A program made the position numbers and the translations under genes. This document shows, piece by piece, positions 25,691-34,949 of a stretch of 64,000 bases of DNA. The stretch is from G965229605 sp965229605. Lineage in GTDB: Bacteria; Pseudomonadota; Alphaproteobacteria; CBDDJK01. The DNA lies in NCBI GenBank assembly GCA_965229605.1, contig OZ245892.1, positions 992,001-1,056,000 on the forward strand, given 5' to 3'. Each line of letters begins with the position of its first letter. The stretch's first letter is position 1. The notes under the pieces were generated by a model. It saw only the letters and a program-made list of their open reading frames with translations. It was not told the origin of the DNA and did not search any database.

Positions 25691-26026
25691 TCAAAGGTCC
25701 TTTATCTTGGATAGCAGGGCAGATCGCGTGCTATCAATATCATCGATGATTCGGTTAATTTTTGCAACGTTAATGGCCAGATTGTCCTCATTGATATTAT
25801 CCAGAGTCAGCTTTAGAAGATTGCCAAGGCGGGCCAGATCGGCCTTGATGCCAAGCAAGTCGCGTACCGCTTCAGCCTGGCCAAAACTTGGCAACCTGGT
25901 TCCTAAAGCCAATCTGGAAAGATACTGTGAAGAGGACAACCCGATCCGTGCCGCCGCATCCGCAATCGCCTGTTTTTTCTCTGGAGCGAGATAGACTTTT
26001 ATGAATGGAAGGTCACTTGGCATCAC
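25691..26026 (-). CDS. traJ: TraJ/MobC-like oriT-binding relaxosome protein
   Basis: A 111-residue ribbon-helix-helix type protein. IKVYLAPEKKQAIADAAARI (about residues 9-28), then GLSSSQYLSRLALG and DLARLGNLLKLTLD, match the layout of RP4 TraJ, which binds the inverted repeat next to nic and recruits TraI. It overlaps the upstream gene by four bases. Unlike in RP4 it is not next to traK, which lies 19.6 kb away at the other side of the transfer region. Confidence 0.88.
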   Translation of the reverse strand: MMPSDLPFIKVYLAPEKKQAIADAAARIGLSSSQYLSRLALGTRLPSFGQAEAVRDLLGIKADLARLGNLLKLTLDNINEDNLAINVAKINRIIDDIDSTRSALLSKIKDL

Positions 26027-26751
26027 ACATCAAGCCTATATTTAAGAAATAGCTGATCCGCTAATTCAAGCAGGGCTTGATCCCGCTTGGCCTGTTCAGG
26101 GGGAGCGGTGATCAGGCGTTTGAAGCGTTCAGGATCAGCTGTGATAATCTTTTCATAAATAGTGCTATTCTTATCAGCATCCTCGTCCTCATGAGAACAA
26201 TGGACACTGAATTTTGTTGTTACAACCCAGCTTCCATCATGCTTCTGTTCTAGATCGGTATGTATAAAATGGAAATTAATCCCCACATGGCAGCCGTCTC
26301 TTGCCCCAACCCTTCCATTCTTATCAACAAATGCGCCGGGGACACATTTACAAATCGCATTTTTGAGCTCTGCATTGTTTGTGACATACTGCCCAAACAA
26401 AGAATAATTGCGCCATTCAGGACTGATAAGCCAAGGAATAAAGAACTCTGGAGCTGGTGGCCAACACTCTCCTTGTTCACCAGAACCTAAATACGCCCCA
26501 AGGATTTTCGCGGCCATAACATTTGAAAAATTAACGCCAGTGTCTTCACAAATAAGGCGGATAATATGATCAAAGTTTCTGCGAACAATTTTTAGCGTTC
26601 TGACATCAAAAAGAGGCCTGTCTTCTCTTTGATATACCAAATGGCGAAATGTTTGGGGAGGATCATTCACAGGGACATTGCGATGGCAAAGACCCTTCAC
26701 TTCAACCGGATACAGGCATGGATGAGATACTTCAAATTTATCCAGGCTCAT
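26023..26751 (-). CDS. Hypothetical protein
   Basis: A 242-residue soluble protein with several Cys and His residues (HPCLYPVEVKGLCHRN near the start, ARDGCHVGINFHFIHTD near residue 157, VHCSHEDED near 190). These could bind metal or form disulfides, but no family is recognised. The C-terminal 40 residues are helical. It lies between an upstream hypothetical gene (2-bp gap) and traJ (4-bp overlap), so it belongs to the mobilisation operon. Confidence 0.65.
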   Translation of the reverse strand: MSLDKFEVSHPCLYPVEVKGLCHRNVPVNDPPQTFRHLVYQREDRPLFDVRTLKIVRRNFDHIIRLICEDTGVNFSNVMAAKILGAYLGSGEQGECWPPAPEFFIPWLISPEWRNYSLFGQYVTNNAELKNAICKCVPGAFVDKNGRVGARDGCHVGINFHFIHTDLEQKHDGSWVVTTKFSVHCSHEDEDADKNSTIYEKIITADPERFKRLITAPPEQAKRDQALLELADQLFLKYRLDV

Positions 26752-26753
26752 TG

Positions 26754-27380
26754 TTATTCTCCCTTGATCAATTCAAATTCACCTTCAGGCAGACCGTTAT
26801 CGTATCGTTGGGATATCAGCCGCCACCAGGACTCCGTCGGGAGTGCTTCAATATAGGCTTGTTTTTCGCAAATCTTCAGCATCTGCAAGATCACTTGCAG
26901 GCCAACGGTTTCAGTCCCATTGACGGTATCCAGACCAAAGGCATATTCACCACCGCAAAAGCCAAAATTATCGAGGCTGATAATCCCTGCAATTTTAACA
27001 AGCGGCTGCGGATCAGAGGCAGGAACCCACTCGATTCTGTCCACTTCCTCAAACATGTAGGCTTCAGAAGCACGTTCTACAAAAGAGCAGCCAAACTGAT
27101 CCAAGTTGATTCTTGGTGAAAGCAGGTTGGGTGCAACTGGCACCACCCGTTCTGGATCAACGCGCCAGTCGGCAGCTTGTGTGACGCTCATGATACAAGA
27201 ACGGTGGATATTCGCCTTTGCCCAGCGGCGAGGCAGCTTGGGAACGGCCCCGACCGCAGCGGCAATCTGCACACATTGCAAAATCTGTCCAATCGAGACA
27301 TAAAAAATTCCATGCCGACCTTGCAAGGCGAAGATCGCCGCTAATGGAGGAACAGGGCCGTTCATCATACACCTCATCAC
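26754..27380 (-). CDS. Hypothetical protein
   Basis: A 208-residue protein, not recognised. The first 50 residues are hydrophobic-rich but lack a clear membrane helix. The centre has Trp, Arg and acidic residues (ADWRVDPERVVPVAP). No catalytic motif seen. It overlaps the ArdC-type gene by four bases. ATG at 27365 (MNGPVPP) is a possible later start; the overlap favours 27380. The strict coupling to neighbours supports a real gene. Confidence 0.62.
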   Translation of the reverse strand: MMRCMMNGPVPPLAAIFALQGRHGIFYVSIGQILQCVQIAAAVGAVPKLPRRWAKANIHRSCIMSVTQAADWRVDPERVVPVAPNLLSPRINLDQFGCSFVERASEAYMFEEVDRIEWVPASDPQPLVKIAGIISLDNFGFCGGEYAFGLDTVNGTETVGLQVILQMLKICEKQAYIEALPTESWWRLISQRYDNGLPEGEFELIKGE

Positions 27381-29581
27381 GCAACCAGGGCCGGTTCTTT
27401 TTTGGCTTTGCGGGCCTGCTGTTTAGGCAGATGGCTTTTCAGCTCATCCTGCACCGCCTTCAGGCCCCTTGCCGCCGCAAGATCGTTAAAATCTGTCAAG
27501 CCAGCGGCCTTTTCGGAATCGGTGAACTTGGGGGCAACGGCAACACCCTTGACCGCCTCGGCAGCCAGTGTGGCTTTGGTCAGGCCCGGGTTGTTTTCCC
27601 GTTGATGATCATTGTCGGCCGCAATCACCAGGGCAGCTTTCGGGTGCTTTTGCTGCAAGGCTTCTGCAACCGGTTTCAGGTTACCGGCATCAACGGCCGC
27701 AATGGTTGGCAGACCTGTGGCCTGATGCAGACTTGCGGCCGTTGCATAGCCTTCAGCAACCAGTATCGCGCCTTTATAGCCATTGGCCATCTTGCCTTCA
27801 GGATCGATTGGATAAAAGCCACCGCTCTTTTGACCGCCTTTCAGGAGCCTCTTCTGGCCGCCATCGGTGATGGCTTGCAAGGTCTGGACTTCCCCATCGG
27901 CATTATAGAGCGGCATCAACAGCTTGCCGTCTTCACCAAGTTTCAGACCATGCGCGGCAACCTGCTTATTTTGCAGGTAGGGGTGTGTGTCAGGGGCCGC
28001 AGCCGCAGCCTGTAACATTGATTGCGCAGTCTGTGCGGCCTGCTTGCGGGTTTCGGCCAATTCCTGATCCCGTTTCTGATAGAGATCGGCGGCCTCTGCC
28101 AGCAAAGCAGCACGGGCTTTTTCATCAAGAGCCTGGCCCTGTGCCACCCAGGTCACCGGTTGATCCTGCGTTTTATGATTCTGCACCTGTCCGTTGGCTC
28201 GTCCATCGGTAAAGCCGCGGTAGCCCCCTGACACTTGACCTTTGCGGTCGCCTTCGACCGGTGCCCGCCGCCATTTTCCATCCATAACCGGATTGTCAAG
28301 CTGTAGCCCGTGATCACGGGCAAATTGAGCAAACTCCGCTTTGGGATCGGTGGTGACCGGTGGCAGCTTGGCAGGTTGCTCAGTTGCTATCCAGGACTTG
28401 ACCGCATCCATATCCGCGCCTTCGCGAACATACCAGCTTTTTGCCGCCCGGTCCCAGCGTGCACCGGCAGCTTTGGCTTCGTCTTTTTCAGCATAAGGGA
28501 CAGCAAGGTAAACCTTGGCACTTTCTTTAGTTTCTTTTTGTTTATCCACCTTGACCTCCTCTTTCACTGTTTGAGCGTTAACGACCTTTGGAACGACCTC
28601 TGGGATATGCGTCTTGTCTTCAACATTGGTCTCTTGTTTAACCTTTTCTCGCAACTGGCGGGTGGCTTGTGCAGCCTTGATCAATTCTTCCCGCTTTTCT
28701 GGCTCCAGAATATAGGTCTTGATCCGCTCGGCATCGCGTGAAGCGCGGAAAATCTCGTTCGGGTCTTCTTTCAGAGCCTTCAGCCAGCCTTCCACATAGC
28801 CCGCATGGCGGCTTGGATCATGCGCAAGGCCCATTTCCTTTGCGACCATGTAAGACGCAATTTCAGCCCGTAATTCTTCTCTGGCGTAATCGGTGGAACC
28901 GTGAACATTGCCAAAATCACGGGCCAAGAGCGTCTTATGTCCAGTTGCATGGCCCAGCTCATGCAATGCGACAGAATAATAGCCGTAGGCATCCTTGAAG
29001 CTTTCTTTCAGGGGCATGGTGATTGAATGATCGCTTGGTCGATAAAAGGCCTTCGCACCATTGCTCTCGTTAATGGCCACGCCCATTGAAGAGATCACGG
29101 CCTCTGCTCGTTCAATCGGATCAAATTTAACTTTTGGAGGTGTAAATTCAGGAAGTCCCTCAATTTGCGAAGCATTGAAGACACGGGCATAAAAGACCTT
29201 CGGCCGGTCAAGTTTAACCGTCGTCATCAATTCCTTGCCATTCTGATCAAGGCGGGGTTTTCCGTTATCGTCCAGGGCAGGAATCTTCTCTTCCCATTTC
29301 CAGTATTCAATCGGCGTTGACTTTTCGCCTTTGCGCACCTGTGCGCCTTGCTCTTGTGCTTGACGATAGGTCATCCATCGAGGATCGGTGTAGCCCTTTT
29401 TTTCAGCTACAAGCGCAAGATGCAGCTGGTTGATCCCGCGATAGCTACTCTGGCTTGTTGGATTAAACTGAGAACCGACTGTTTCATCCCACGGCTTTTG
29501 CCAGGGAGCTGCGCCCTTTTCGATGGCATCGATGAATTGCTGGGCAATCTCGTTGCGGATGTTGTTGTTATCGGCACTCAT
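27377..29581 (-). CDS. ardC: ArdC-like antirestriction protein fused to Toprim domain
   Basis: A 734-residue multidomain protein. Residues 1-130 form the ArdC N-terminal ssDNA-binding domain (FIDAIEKGAAPWQKPWD; NPTSQSSYRGINQLHL). Residues 150-300 form a zincin-like metalloprotease domain with VALHELGHATGHKT. Near residue 355 is a small domain of the DUF5710 type (VYLAVPYAEKDEAKAAGARW). The C-terminal part is TraC-primase-like Toprim with the acidic triad intact: ILVAEGYATAASLHQATG and LVIAADNDHQ. ArdC proteins protect incoming DNA from host restriction. The Toprim part suggests priming of the entering strand. It overlaps the 66-residue gene upstream by four bases. Confidence 0.9.
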   Translation of the reverse strand: MSADNNNIRNEIAQQFIDAIEKGAAPWQKPWDETVGSQFNPTSQSSYRGINQLHLALVAEKKGYTDPRWMTYRQAQEQGAQVRKGEKSTPIEYWKWEEKIPALDDNGKPRLDQNGKELMTTVKLDRPKVFYARVFNASQIEGLPEFTPPKVKFDPIERAEAVISSMGVAINESNGAKAFYRPSDHSITMPLKESFKDAYGYYSVALHELGHATGHKTLLARDFGNVHGSTDYAREELRAEIASYMVAKEMGLAHDPSRHAGYVEGWLKALKEDPNEIFRASRDAERIKTYILEPEKREELIKAAQATRQLREKVKQETNVEDKTHIPEVVPKVVNAQTVKEEVKVDKQKETKESAKVYLAVPYAEKDEAKAAGARWDRAAKSWYVREGADMDAVKSWIATEQPAKLPPVTTDPKAEFAQFARDHGLQLDNPVMDGKWRRAPVEGDRKGQVSGGYRGFTDGRANGQVQNHKTQDQPVTWVAQGQALDEKARAALLAEAADLYQKRDQELAETRKQAAQTAQSMLQAAAAAPDTHPYLQNKQVAAHGLKLGEDGKLLMPLYNADGEVQTLQAITDGGQKRLLKGGQKSGGFYPIDPEGKMANGYKGAILVAEGYATAASLHQATGLPTIAAVDAGNLKPVAEALQQKHPKAALVIAADNDHQRENNPGLTKATLAAEAVKGVAVAPKFTDSEKAAGLTDFNDLAAARGLKAVQDELKSHLPKQQARKAKKEPALVA

Positions 29582-29778
29582 TGGGCATCTCCTTCATCCA
29601 GCAAATGATCAAAGCGGCTTTCAGCGGCCGCCTCTGCATCCAGAGCCGGATCCTCGAAGGCTCCCATAAAGTCGGCAAGGTCTGGATCGACGCCTGGCAT
29701 TTCGCCCGCGCCAGCAATCCTTGAAAGGCTGTAAGCGTCAGCTCGCATCAATTCGTCAGCAGTGGGTTTGGTTTTCAT
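29578..29778 (-). CDS. Small acidic hypothetical protein
   Basis: A 66-residue, strongly acidic, Ala-rich soluble protein (DPDLADFMGAFEDPALDAEA) without a recognised domain. It lies between virD4 and the ArdC gene, with a four-base overlap to the latter. Acidic partners of nucleic-acid enzymes or DNA mimics can look like this, but nothing in the sequence decides it. Confidence 0.6.
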   Translation of the reverse strand: MKTKPTADELMRADAYSLSRIAGAGEMPGVDPDLADFMGAFEDPALDAEAAAESRFDHLLDEGDAQ

Positions 29779-29821
29779 GGTTTTACTCCTTGATTTGAGG
29801 GGTTAAGGGTTGAGGGATAAG

Positions 29822-31663
29822 TTAAAACTTGGCCATCGGCTTTGATGGTTCAGGCGGGGCTTCTTCTGGCTCTGGCACGGTCTCCTGGAGCGGCAAGCGG
29901 CTGCGTAGTCTCACCGGTGGCGGAATCCTGGTGCGCTTGAGCCATTCCTTATTCTGAAAAAACAGCTTCTGTTTGCCAAGGACAGGCGGCATCCCGCCTG
30001 CAAAAATCAGCATATCGCCGGGCCGAATACGGCCAAACGCGTCCTTTTCCATCAAGGGCAGGCGCATACATTCGTCCGGCGTTAAAAGGGTGCGACGGAC
30101 TTCATTGACGCTGTCACTCACATTGCCAACCAGCTGGAAGCCTCTGGAAGACCGGCTGCGCTTTTTTTGAATAATGGTGCCGACACCGGTTAAGTCAGAA
30201 AGCAGCCGCGCTGTCTCCAGCTGGTTCGGCGCAAAGGCAATTCTGATATGCGAATTGGTAAACAGAGATTCCTTGTCGCCATAGGCTTTGCGCAGCTGCG
30301 TTATATCCTGAACGATGATAAAGCTCTTAAGCCCATAGCCTGCCATAAAGGCAATCGTCTGTTCATAGATATCCAGCTTGCCAAGGGACGAGAACTCATC
30401 CATCATCAATAAAAGACGATGCTTGTAATGGGCTTTCATCGCCCCATCTGCAAATTCCATCCGTTCAGTCAAACGGGTCAAGACCTGCGTAATCAGAATC
30501 CGCAACAACGGCTTTAGCCGTTCCATATCGCGCGGGCTTACGACCAGATAAAGCGAAAGCGGCTTGTCGCCTTCCATAAGATCGGAAAGCCTGAAGTCAC
30601 TCCCCGAAAGATTGCGCGCAACAATCGGATCGGCAAATATTCCCAGCTGGAAAAGCGCGTTTTTCATAATACCGGTGCGGGTTTCATGTGCCATTCCAAG
30701 GAAATTATTGGCCTGACCTTTTACTTCGACATCAACAATCTCGCGGCCATGATCAAAGGCTTTCATATCTTCAAAAAGCGCATTCAAAACCTCTTTTTGT
30801 GCGTCAGGATCTTCCAGATCAACGTCCCCGCCAGGGCTATAGAGATATTGGCGCACATCGCCCAGGCTGGCGATACGTCCATCTTCTCGTTCGACCCGAT
30901 AAAGCACATGTAAAATGCAAGCTGCCAGAAATTCGGCCCCGGATTGTGACCAGAACTGGTCTTTGCCAGACGACCCCGCCACATCCACAATCATGGCCGC
31001 GATATTTTGGGCGTCCTGTATTTCATGGTCTGTTTTAAGCCGGATTTCAGCCAAGGGGTTAAACTGGCACGATCCAGATTCGGCAGCAGGTTCAAAACGG
31101 ACAATCCGTTGGCCTTGCCTGGCCCGATAGCCGGATGTGAGCGCGTAATTCTCCCCCTTGATATCAAGAACAAGAGCCGATCCTTCCCATTCAAGCAGGG
31201 TTGGAACAACGATTGATACCCCTTTACCAGAGCGGGTTGGCGCAAACGCCATGATATGTTCAGGCCCGTTATGGCGCAGGGTGCGGGTTCCAAAGGCACC
31301 CTTCCAGCCGCCAATAACCACGCCTTCCTTGCCCATAAGACCGGCACGCCGCACATCGCGTCTTTTGGCCCATCTTGCCGTGCCGTGGAGTTCAGATGCT
31401 TTGCGCGCCCCTGAAATCGTTGAGGCCCCGGCCCGGTTGGACAGAATGAGCGAAAGCAGCAGACCGCTAAAAAGAAAACCGATGCCAGCATAAAGCGGCC
31501 AGGCCAGAGCTGGCACCGCAAAAAAGTCATGGTTCCAGGCCACATCAAAAAGCCAGGCCCACCAGGCTTGCTCTGTCGCGATAAAGCCAACGGTCAAATA
31601 CCAACCGGCAGGAATCAGCAACATGCTAAACAAGAAAATAAAAAAATTGATGCCAACGCGCAT
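29822..31663 (-). CDS. virD4: Type IV coupling protein VirD4/TraG
   Basis: A 613-residue inner-membrane ATPase that couples the relaxosome to the secretion channel. Two N-terminal membrane helices (about residues 5-28 and 52-74) precede the ATPase: Walker A in FAPTRSGKGVSIVVPTLL near residue 134 and Walker B in LLLMMDEFSSLGKL near residue 365. GFQLVGN and the late LPLMEKDAFGRIRPGD are usual TraG features. A short proline-rich C-terminal tail follows. It is 2 bp after virB11, so the coupling protein is co-expressed with the pilus. Confidence 0.95.
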   Translation of the reverse strand: MRVGINFFIFLFSMLLIPAGWYLTVGFIATEQAWWAWLFDVAWNHDFFAVPALAWPLYAGIGFLFSGLLLSLILSNRAGASTISGARKASELHGTARWAKRRDVRRAGLMGKEGVVIGGWKGAFGTRTLRHNGPEHIMAFAPTRSGKGVSIVVPTLLEWEGSALVLDIKGENYALTSGYRARQGQRIVRFEPAAESGSCQFNPLAEIRLKTDHEIQDAQNIAAMIVDVAGSSGKDQFWSQSGAEFLAACILHVLYRVEREDGRIASLGDVRQYLYSPGGDVDLEDPDAQKEVLNALFEDMKAFDHGREIVDVEVKGQANNFLGMAHETRTGIMKNALFQLGIFADPIVARNLSGSDFRLSDLMEGDKPLSLYLVVSPRDMERLKPLLRILITQVLTRLTERMEFADGAMKAHYKHRLLLMMDEFSSLGKLDIYEQTIAFMAGYGLKSFIIVQDITQLRKAYGDKESLFTNSHIRIAFAPNQLETARLLSDLTGVGTIIQKKRSRSSRGFQLVGNVSDSVNEVRRTLLTPDECMRLPLMEKDAFGRIRPGDMLIFAGGMPPVLGKQKLFFQNKEWLKRTRIPPPVRLRSRLPLQETVPEPEEAPPEPSKPMAKF

Positions 31664-31665
31664 GG

Positions 31666-32649
31666 TTAAACCTCCCCTGTAAACACTTGGTCCGCCATCA
31701 CCCAGCGATCCAGGCGCGGCATATAGATATCGGTGATGCGCCGTGCGCCTTTATTGTCGCGCTTGATCTGGATCACCACATCGACAAGCTCCTGCAGAAA
31801 CTCCGGCACACGCGGCATCGGATTGCCCGACCAGGCAATATTTTGATCAAACTTGCGCCGGATCGCCTGTAAGGGGCTTTCGGCATGGATCGTACACATA
31901 AAGCCGGTGACACCAGAATTAAGCGCAGCCAGGGCAGCCGTGGAATTGGTGGTGGAAATCTCCCCGAAGACAATATGATCAGGCGTGATACGCATCATAT
32001 GATCGTAAAGCTCCCGCCAGCTGACCATCCCTGTTGCTTGAGAGGACCTTGCTTCTTCACGTGCGGCCAATAAGGACACACCGTTCCAGAAACGCTCCAG
32101 GGTGAGCTCCGGCGTATCCTCAACCGCAACCACGCGCCGATCATCTGGAATGGTGGCCAGCAGCTTGTTTAGAAGGGTGGTCTTGCCGGTATTGGTCGCG
32201 CCTGAAATAATCATGTTGGCCCCGTCCGCCACCTGTCCAAGTAGCCACTCCTCGACCTTCTTGTCGGCTCCCACCTGTTGCCAGTTCGGGGTGAAGGGAT
32301 GCTTGCATCTTATGGCCAGTGACAGGCGGGAGCCAACAGACGGGCCAACCAGACATTCAAAGCGATGCCTGCCATCGGGCAGGATGCAGGACAGCTTGGG
32401 GTTACGCTCTGGATGAAACTCAACACCCTGGTCGTTGGAAAGCGCATGGCAAATCTCTTCAACCGCACCAAGCGGCAAATCAGCCGCCGTATGCTTTTGA
32501 AGACCTTGCCCGCGCCGATCCGTAATCACCTCGTTCGGGCGATTCATCCGAACCTCGACCGTTCTCTTGTCCTCGTAAAAGGACGAGAGCGGATCAAGCA
32601 CCTGCCTTAAAACAGGATTAAGAGCGGATTCCTGGAGAGCCTCCATCAC
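31666..32649 (-). CDS. virB11: VirB11-family secretion ATPase
   Basis: A 327-residue hexameric traffic ATPase that powers pilus assembly and substrate transfer with VirB4 and VirD4. Walker A is GATNTGKTTLLNKLL near residue 156. The Asp box is VVAVEDTPEL, and Walker B/His box are HIVFGEISTTNSTAALAALN and GFMCTIHAES. The N-terminal domain starts with EVRMNRPNEVI. It overlaps the upstream cysteine-repeat gene by four bases. Confidence 0.95.
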   Translation of the reverse strand: MMEALQESALNPVLRQVLDPLSSFYEDKRTVEVRMNRPNEVITDRRGQGLQKHTAADLPLGAVEEICHALSNDQGVEFHPERNPKLSCILPDGRHRFECLVGPSVGSRLSLAIRCKHPFTPNWQQVGADKKVEEWLLGQVADGANMIISGATNTGKTTLLNKLLATIPDDRRVVAVEDTPELTLERFWNGVSLLAAREEARSSQATGMVSWRELYDHMMRITPDHIVFGEISTTNSTAALAALNSGVTGFMCTIHAESPLQAIRRKFDQNIAWSGNPMPRVPEFLQELVDVVIQIKRDNKGARRITDIYMPRLDRWVMADQVFTGEV

Positions 32650-34937
32650 CAGCCTTCAGCCTGATTCCAGCTATAGACCGAAGAGCCGTTATAGGTGGCC
32701 GGACAGGAAGTTAGACGGCCAAAATAAAAGCCCCATCCCTTGGTCTTAGGAAGTGGCACCCCCGTATTACTATAGCCTTTGCACCCTGATGCCACCCAAT
32801 ACTTATTCTTGGAATACTGCGTTACCACCCGGCCATCATCCCGGTTAATGATACGTCGGCCCTGATATTCACCTAATATATTTGTGGAAATATAGGATTT
32901 TTTGCAGGAGTAAGTATTTCCCTCATTGTTCCGGCATGTCTCTGTAGCCGTCCAAGTAGAATTACTAACCTTGCCATTTTTTGTATCCTTGTCCCACTCC
33001 CAGATTGGCTGCATGGCGATTGATGTGCAGGCATTTTCTGGACCTTGTGGGGTGCCTTCACCGATTTTCTTCTCATATTCGCTGACATCAGGACGCTGCC
33101 AGACTTCAACCTGATCAGTAAGCCGATAAACGGTGCAAGAATTATCCGTATATTCGCTTTGTCCGTTCCACCGGGTTTGCGTCCCCATCTTGATATAGGG
33201 AATGGCTGTTGCGCCTGGTGTGACCGCCTTGTTCTGGACGATATATTTACCCCAATCCGTTTCAATCCAGATATCGGTTAAAGGATACGCCAGCAGCTTA
33301 TTGTCATGGCGTTGGTAGCCAACCAGGTCAATCTGATGCGGGTAGGTCACGCTGCTTGATTGGCAGTCGTTGATATAAACCCGGTCCCCGTCATTGAGAT
33401 AATAATGCCGATGTTGGCCGTAGGACACACTGGCAGTGAGATCATGGCTCCACTTGCTTGCATCTTCGCAGCCATCGGTTGTTGCTGATACAGCCAGGCT
33501 GGTTTGATCCGGCTCACATTCTGCAATAGCCGTCCAGAGGCTATCCACCGTGATCCCGATCTTGGATTGCAGGGTGACCGTCCCGGCCTCCTCATTGATC
33601 ACCGGATCACACAGATATTCACCACCGGTGTTGTAATAGCGAGCCTCATGCGCATAGGTCGTATCTGAATCCGTGCAGGGCTGGGCCAGATAGGTCAGAC
33701 CATTGCGCAGATAGGTCCAGCTGGTCAGTTGCACCGACTGATTATCATCAAAATCATGGCGCAGGGTGCAGCCTTCAGCTGATTCTTCCATCGCAATGGC
33801 TTCATCTTCCATATTCTGGCAGCCGCGCACTTGTGTTTCCACGTTGTTCTTGTTGGTATAGGTCAGGGCGGCTTGCGGCACGGCCTCATAATCGGCAAAG
33901 TCCAGATAGACCGAACAGGCACTTTCATCTTCGACAATCTCGAACACATAGTCTGGATCGACCCCGCACTCAGACACATCATGGCGTTCCGCCCCGTCAT
34001 CGACATAATAAAGCACATACTGCGCACTTGCTGTCATGGCGGTCAGGTCAACCAGATCGGAACAGGCCGCATAGCTTTTTTCCAGTGAATAACGATTGAG
34101 CGTATCCGAACAGGTGCCCTCACTCGTGACCACGCCATCTTCTGTCGTGATCGAGCGCGATTGTTCTATCGCCACGCCTTGTGCCTCATCAATCCGCACT
34201 TCGCAGCCCTCAGTCGTTGTGGTCACGGCAATCACCGGATCATCACTAGCGGCTATCGCGTCAGGCGTGGTGTAGGCGGCGGCCTGTTCATTTGAACTGC
34301 CGCTCCCGCCCGATGAGACCGCTTCGCTTCCACCACCAGCTCCAGCGATCACTTCAACGACTTCTTGCTCCTCTTCACCTTGCAGGCGCGTTAAAACGTC
34401 AATAAGAGCGACTGTGTCGCCATTGATGGCCAGAGCCTCGCCAGCATTGATGTCAGCATCCTCAAGTTCAAACTGCGCGGCAAAATCGCTTTGTTGAAGC
34501 GGTTCAAGCACCCCGTCTTTTTCAACACCGGCCAGCACCAGCTGCCCGATCAGCTCGTCTTCAACCTCGACCGCTCTCATGTAGGCTTTTAAGGTCGGTG
34601 TGGTCAGATCGAGTTCAGAAGGTGCGCCTGGCAGATCGATCAGCTTCAGGTCAACCGGGACGGTCTCGCCATCTTCAAGCGACAGATCGGCAATCGTGCG
34701 CGTTGAAATCGCTGAAAGCGTAGAATCCGACTCCTGGCTGCGAACAGCATCTACAAAAAGCATGACGCCAAGGAGAATAAAGACAGCCCCATAAATACAA
34801 AGGCGTGTAAGGCTGCGTTCACGGTTATAGGTTCTTGACAGACCCAGAATATCGACAAGGTGAGGCCAAAACCAGCCGCCTTTTCTTTCTGGCGTAAATC
34901 CTTTTGTTTTTTGATTCATAAATATGCCCCACACCAT
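32646..34937 (-). CDS. Inner-membrane-anchored protein with six two-cysteine repeats, in the VirB operon
   Basis: A 763-residue protein I cannot assign to a family. A cytoplasmic N-terminus (about 44 residues) is followed by one membrane helix (residues 45-64) and then a periplasmic or surface region. Residues 245-525 carry 12 Cys in a periodic pattern (positions 245, 276, 292, 324, 341, 373, 390, 421, 443, 474, 490, 525), which gives six units of about 48 residues, each shaped like GC...DF...Q....YY..DG....C. A C-terminal 230-residue domain also has Cys and Trp. It lies between virB10 and virB11 with 12-bp and 4-bp junctions. Possible roles: adhesin or channel component, or partner of the unusual VirB10. 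Confidence 0.8.
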   Translation of the reverse strand: MVWGIFMNQKTKGFTPERKGGWFWPHLVDILGLSRTYNRERSLTRLCIYGAVFILLGVMLFVDAVRSQESDSTLSAISTRTIADLSLEDGETVPVDLKLIDLPGAPSELDLTTPTLKAYMRAVEVEDELIGQLVLAGVEKDGVLEPLQQSDFAAQFELEDADINAGEALAINGDTVALIDVLTRLQGEEEQEVVEVIAGAGGGSEAVSSGGSGSSNEQAAAYTTPDAIAASDDPVIAVTTTTEGCEVRIDEAQGVAIEQSRSITTEDGVVTSEGTCSDTLNRYSLEKSYAACSDLVDLTAMTASAQYVLYYVDDGAERHDVSECGVDPDYVFEIVEDESACSVYLDFADYEAVPQAALTYTNKNNVETQVRGCQNMEDEAIAMEESAEGCTLRHDFDDNQSVQLTSWTYLRNGLTYLAQPCTDSDTTYAHEARYYNTGGEYLCDPVINEEAGTVTLQSKIGITVDSLWTAIAECEPDQTSLAVSATTDGCEDASKWSHDLTASVSYGQHRHYYLNDGDRVYINDCQSSSVTYPHQIDLVGYQRHDNKLLAYPLTDIWIETDWGKYIVQNKAVTPGATAIPYIKMGTQTRWNGQSEYTDNSCTVYRLTDQVEVWQRPDVSEYEKKIGEGTPQGPENACTSIAMQPIWEWDKDTKNGKVSNSTWTATETCRNNEGNTYSCKKSYISTNILGEYQGRRIINRDDGRVVTQYSKNKYWVASGCKGYSNTGVPLPKTKGWGFYFGRLTSCPATYNGSSVYSWNQAEGW

Positions 34938-34949
34938 TTTATTTCTCCA

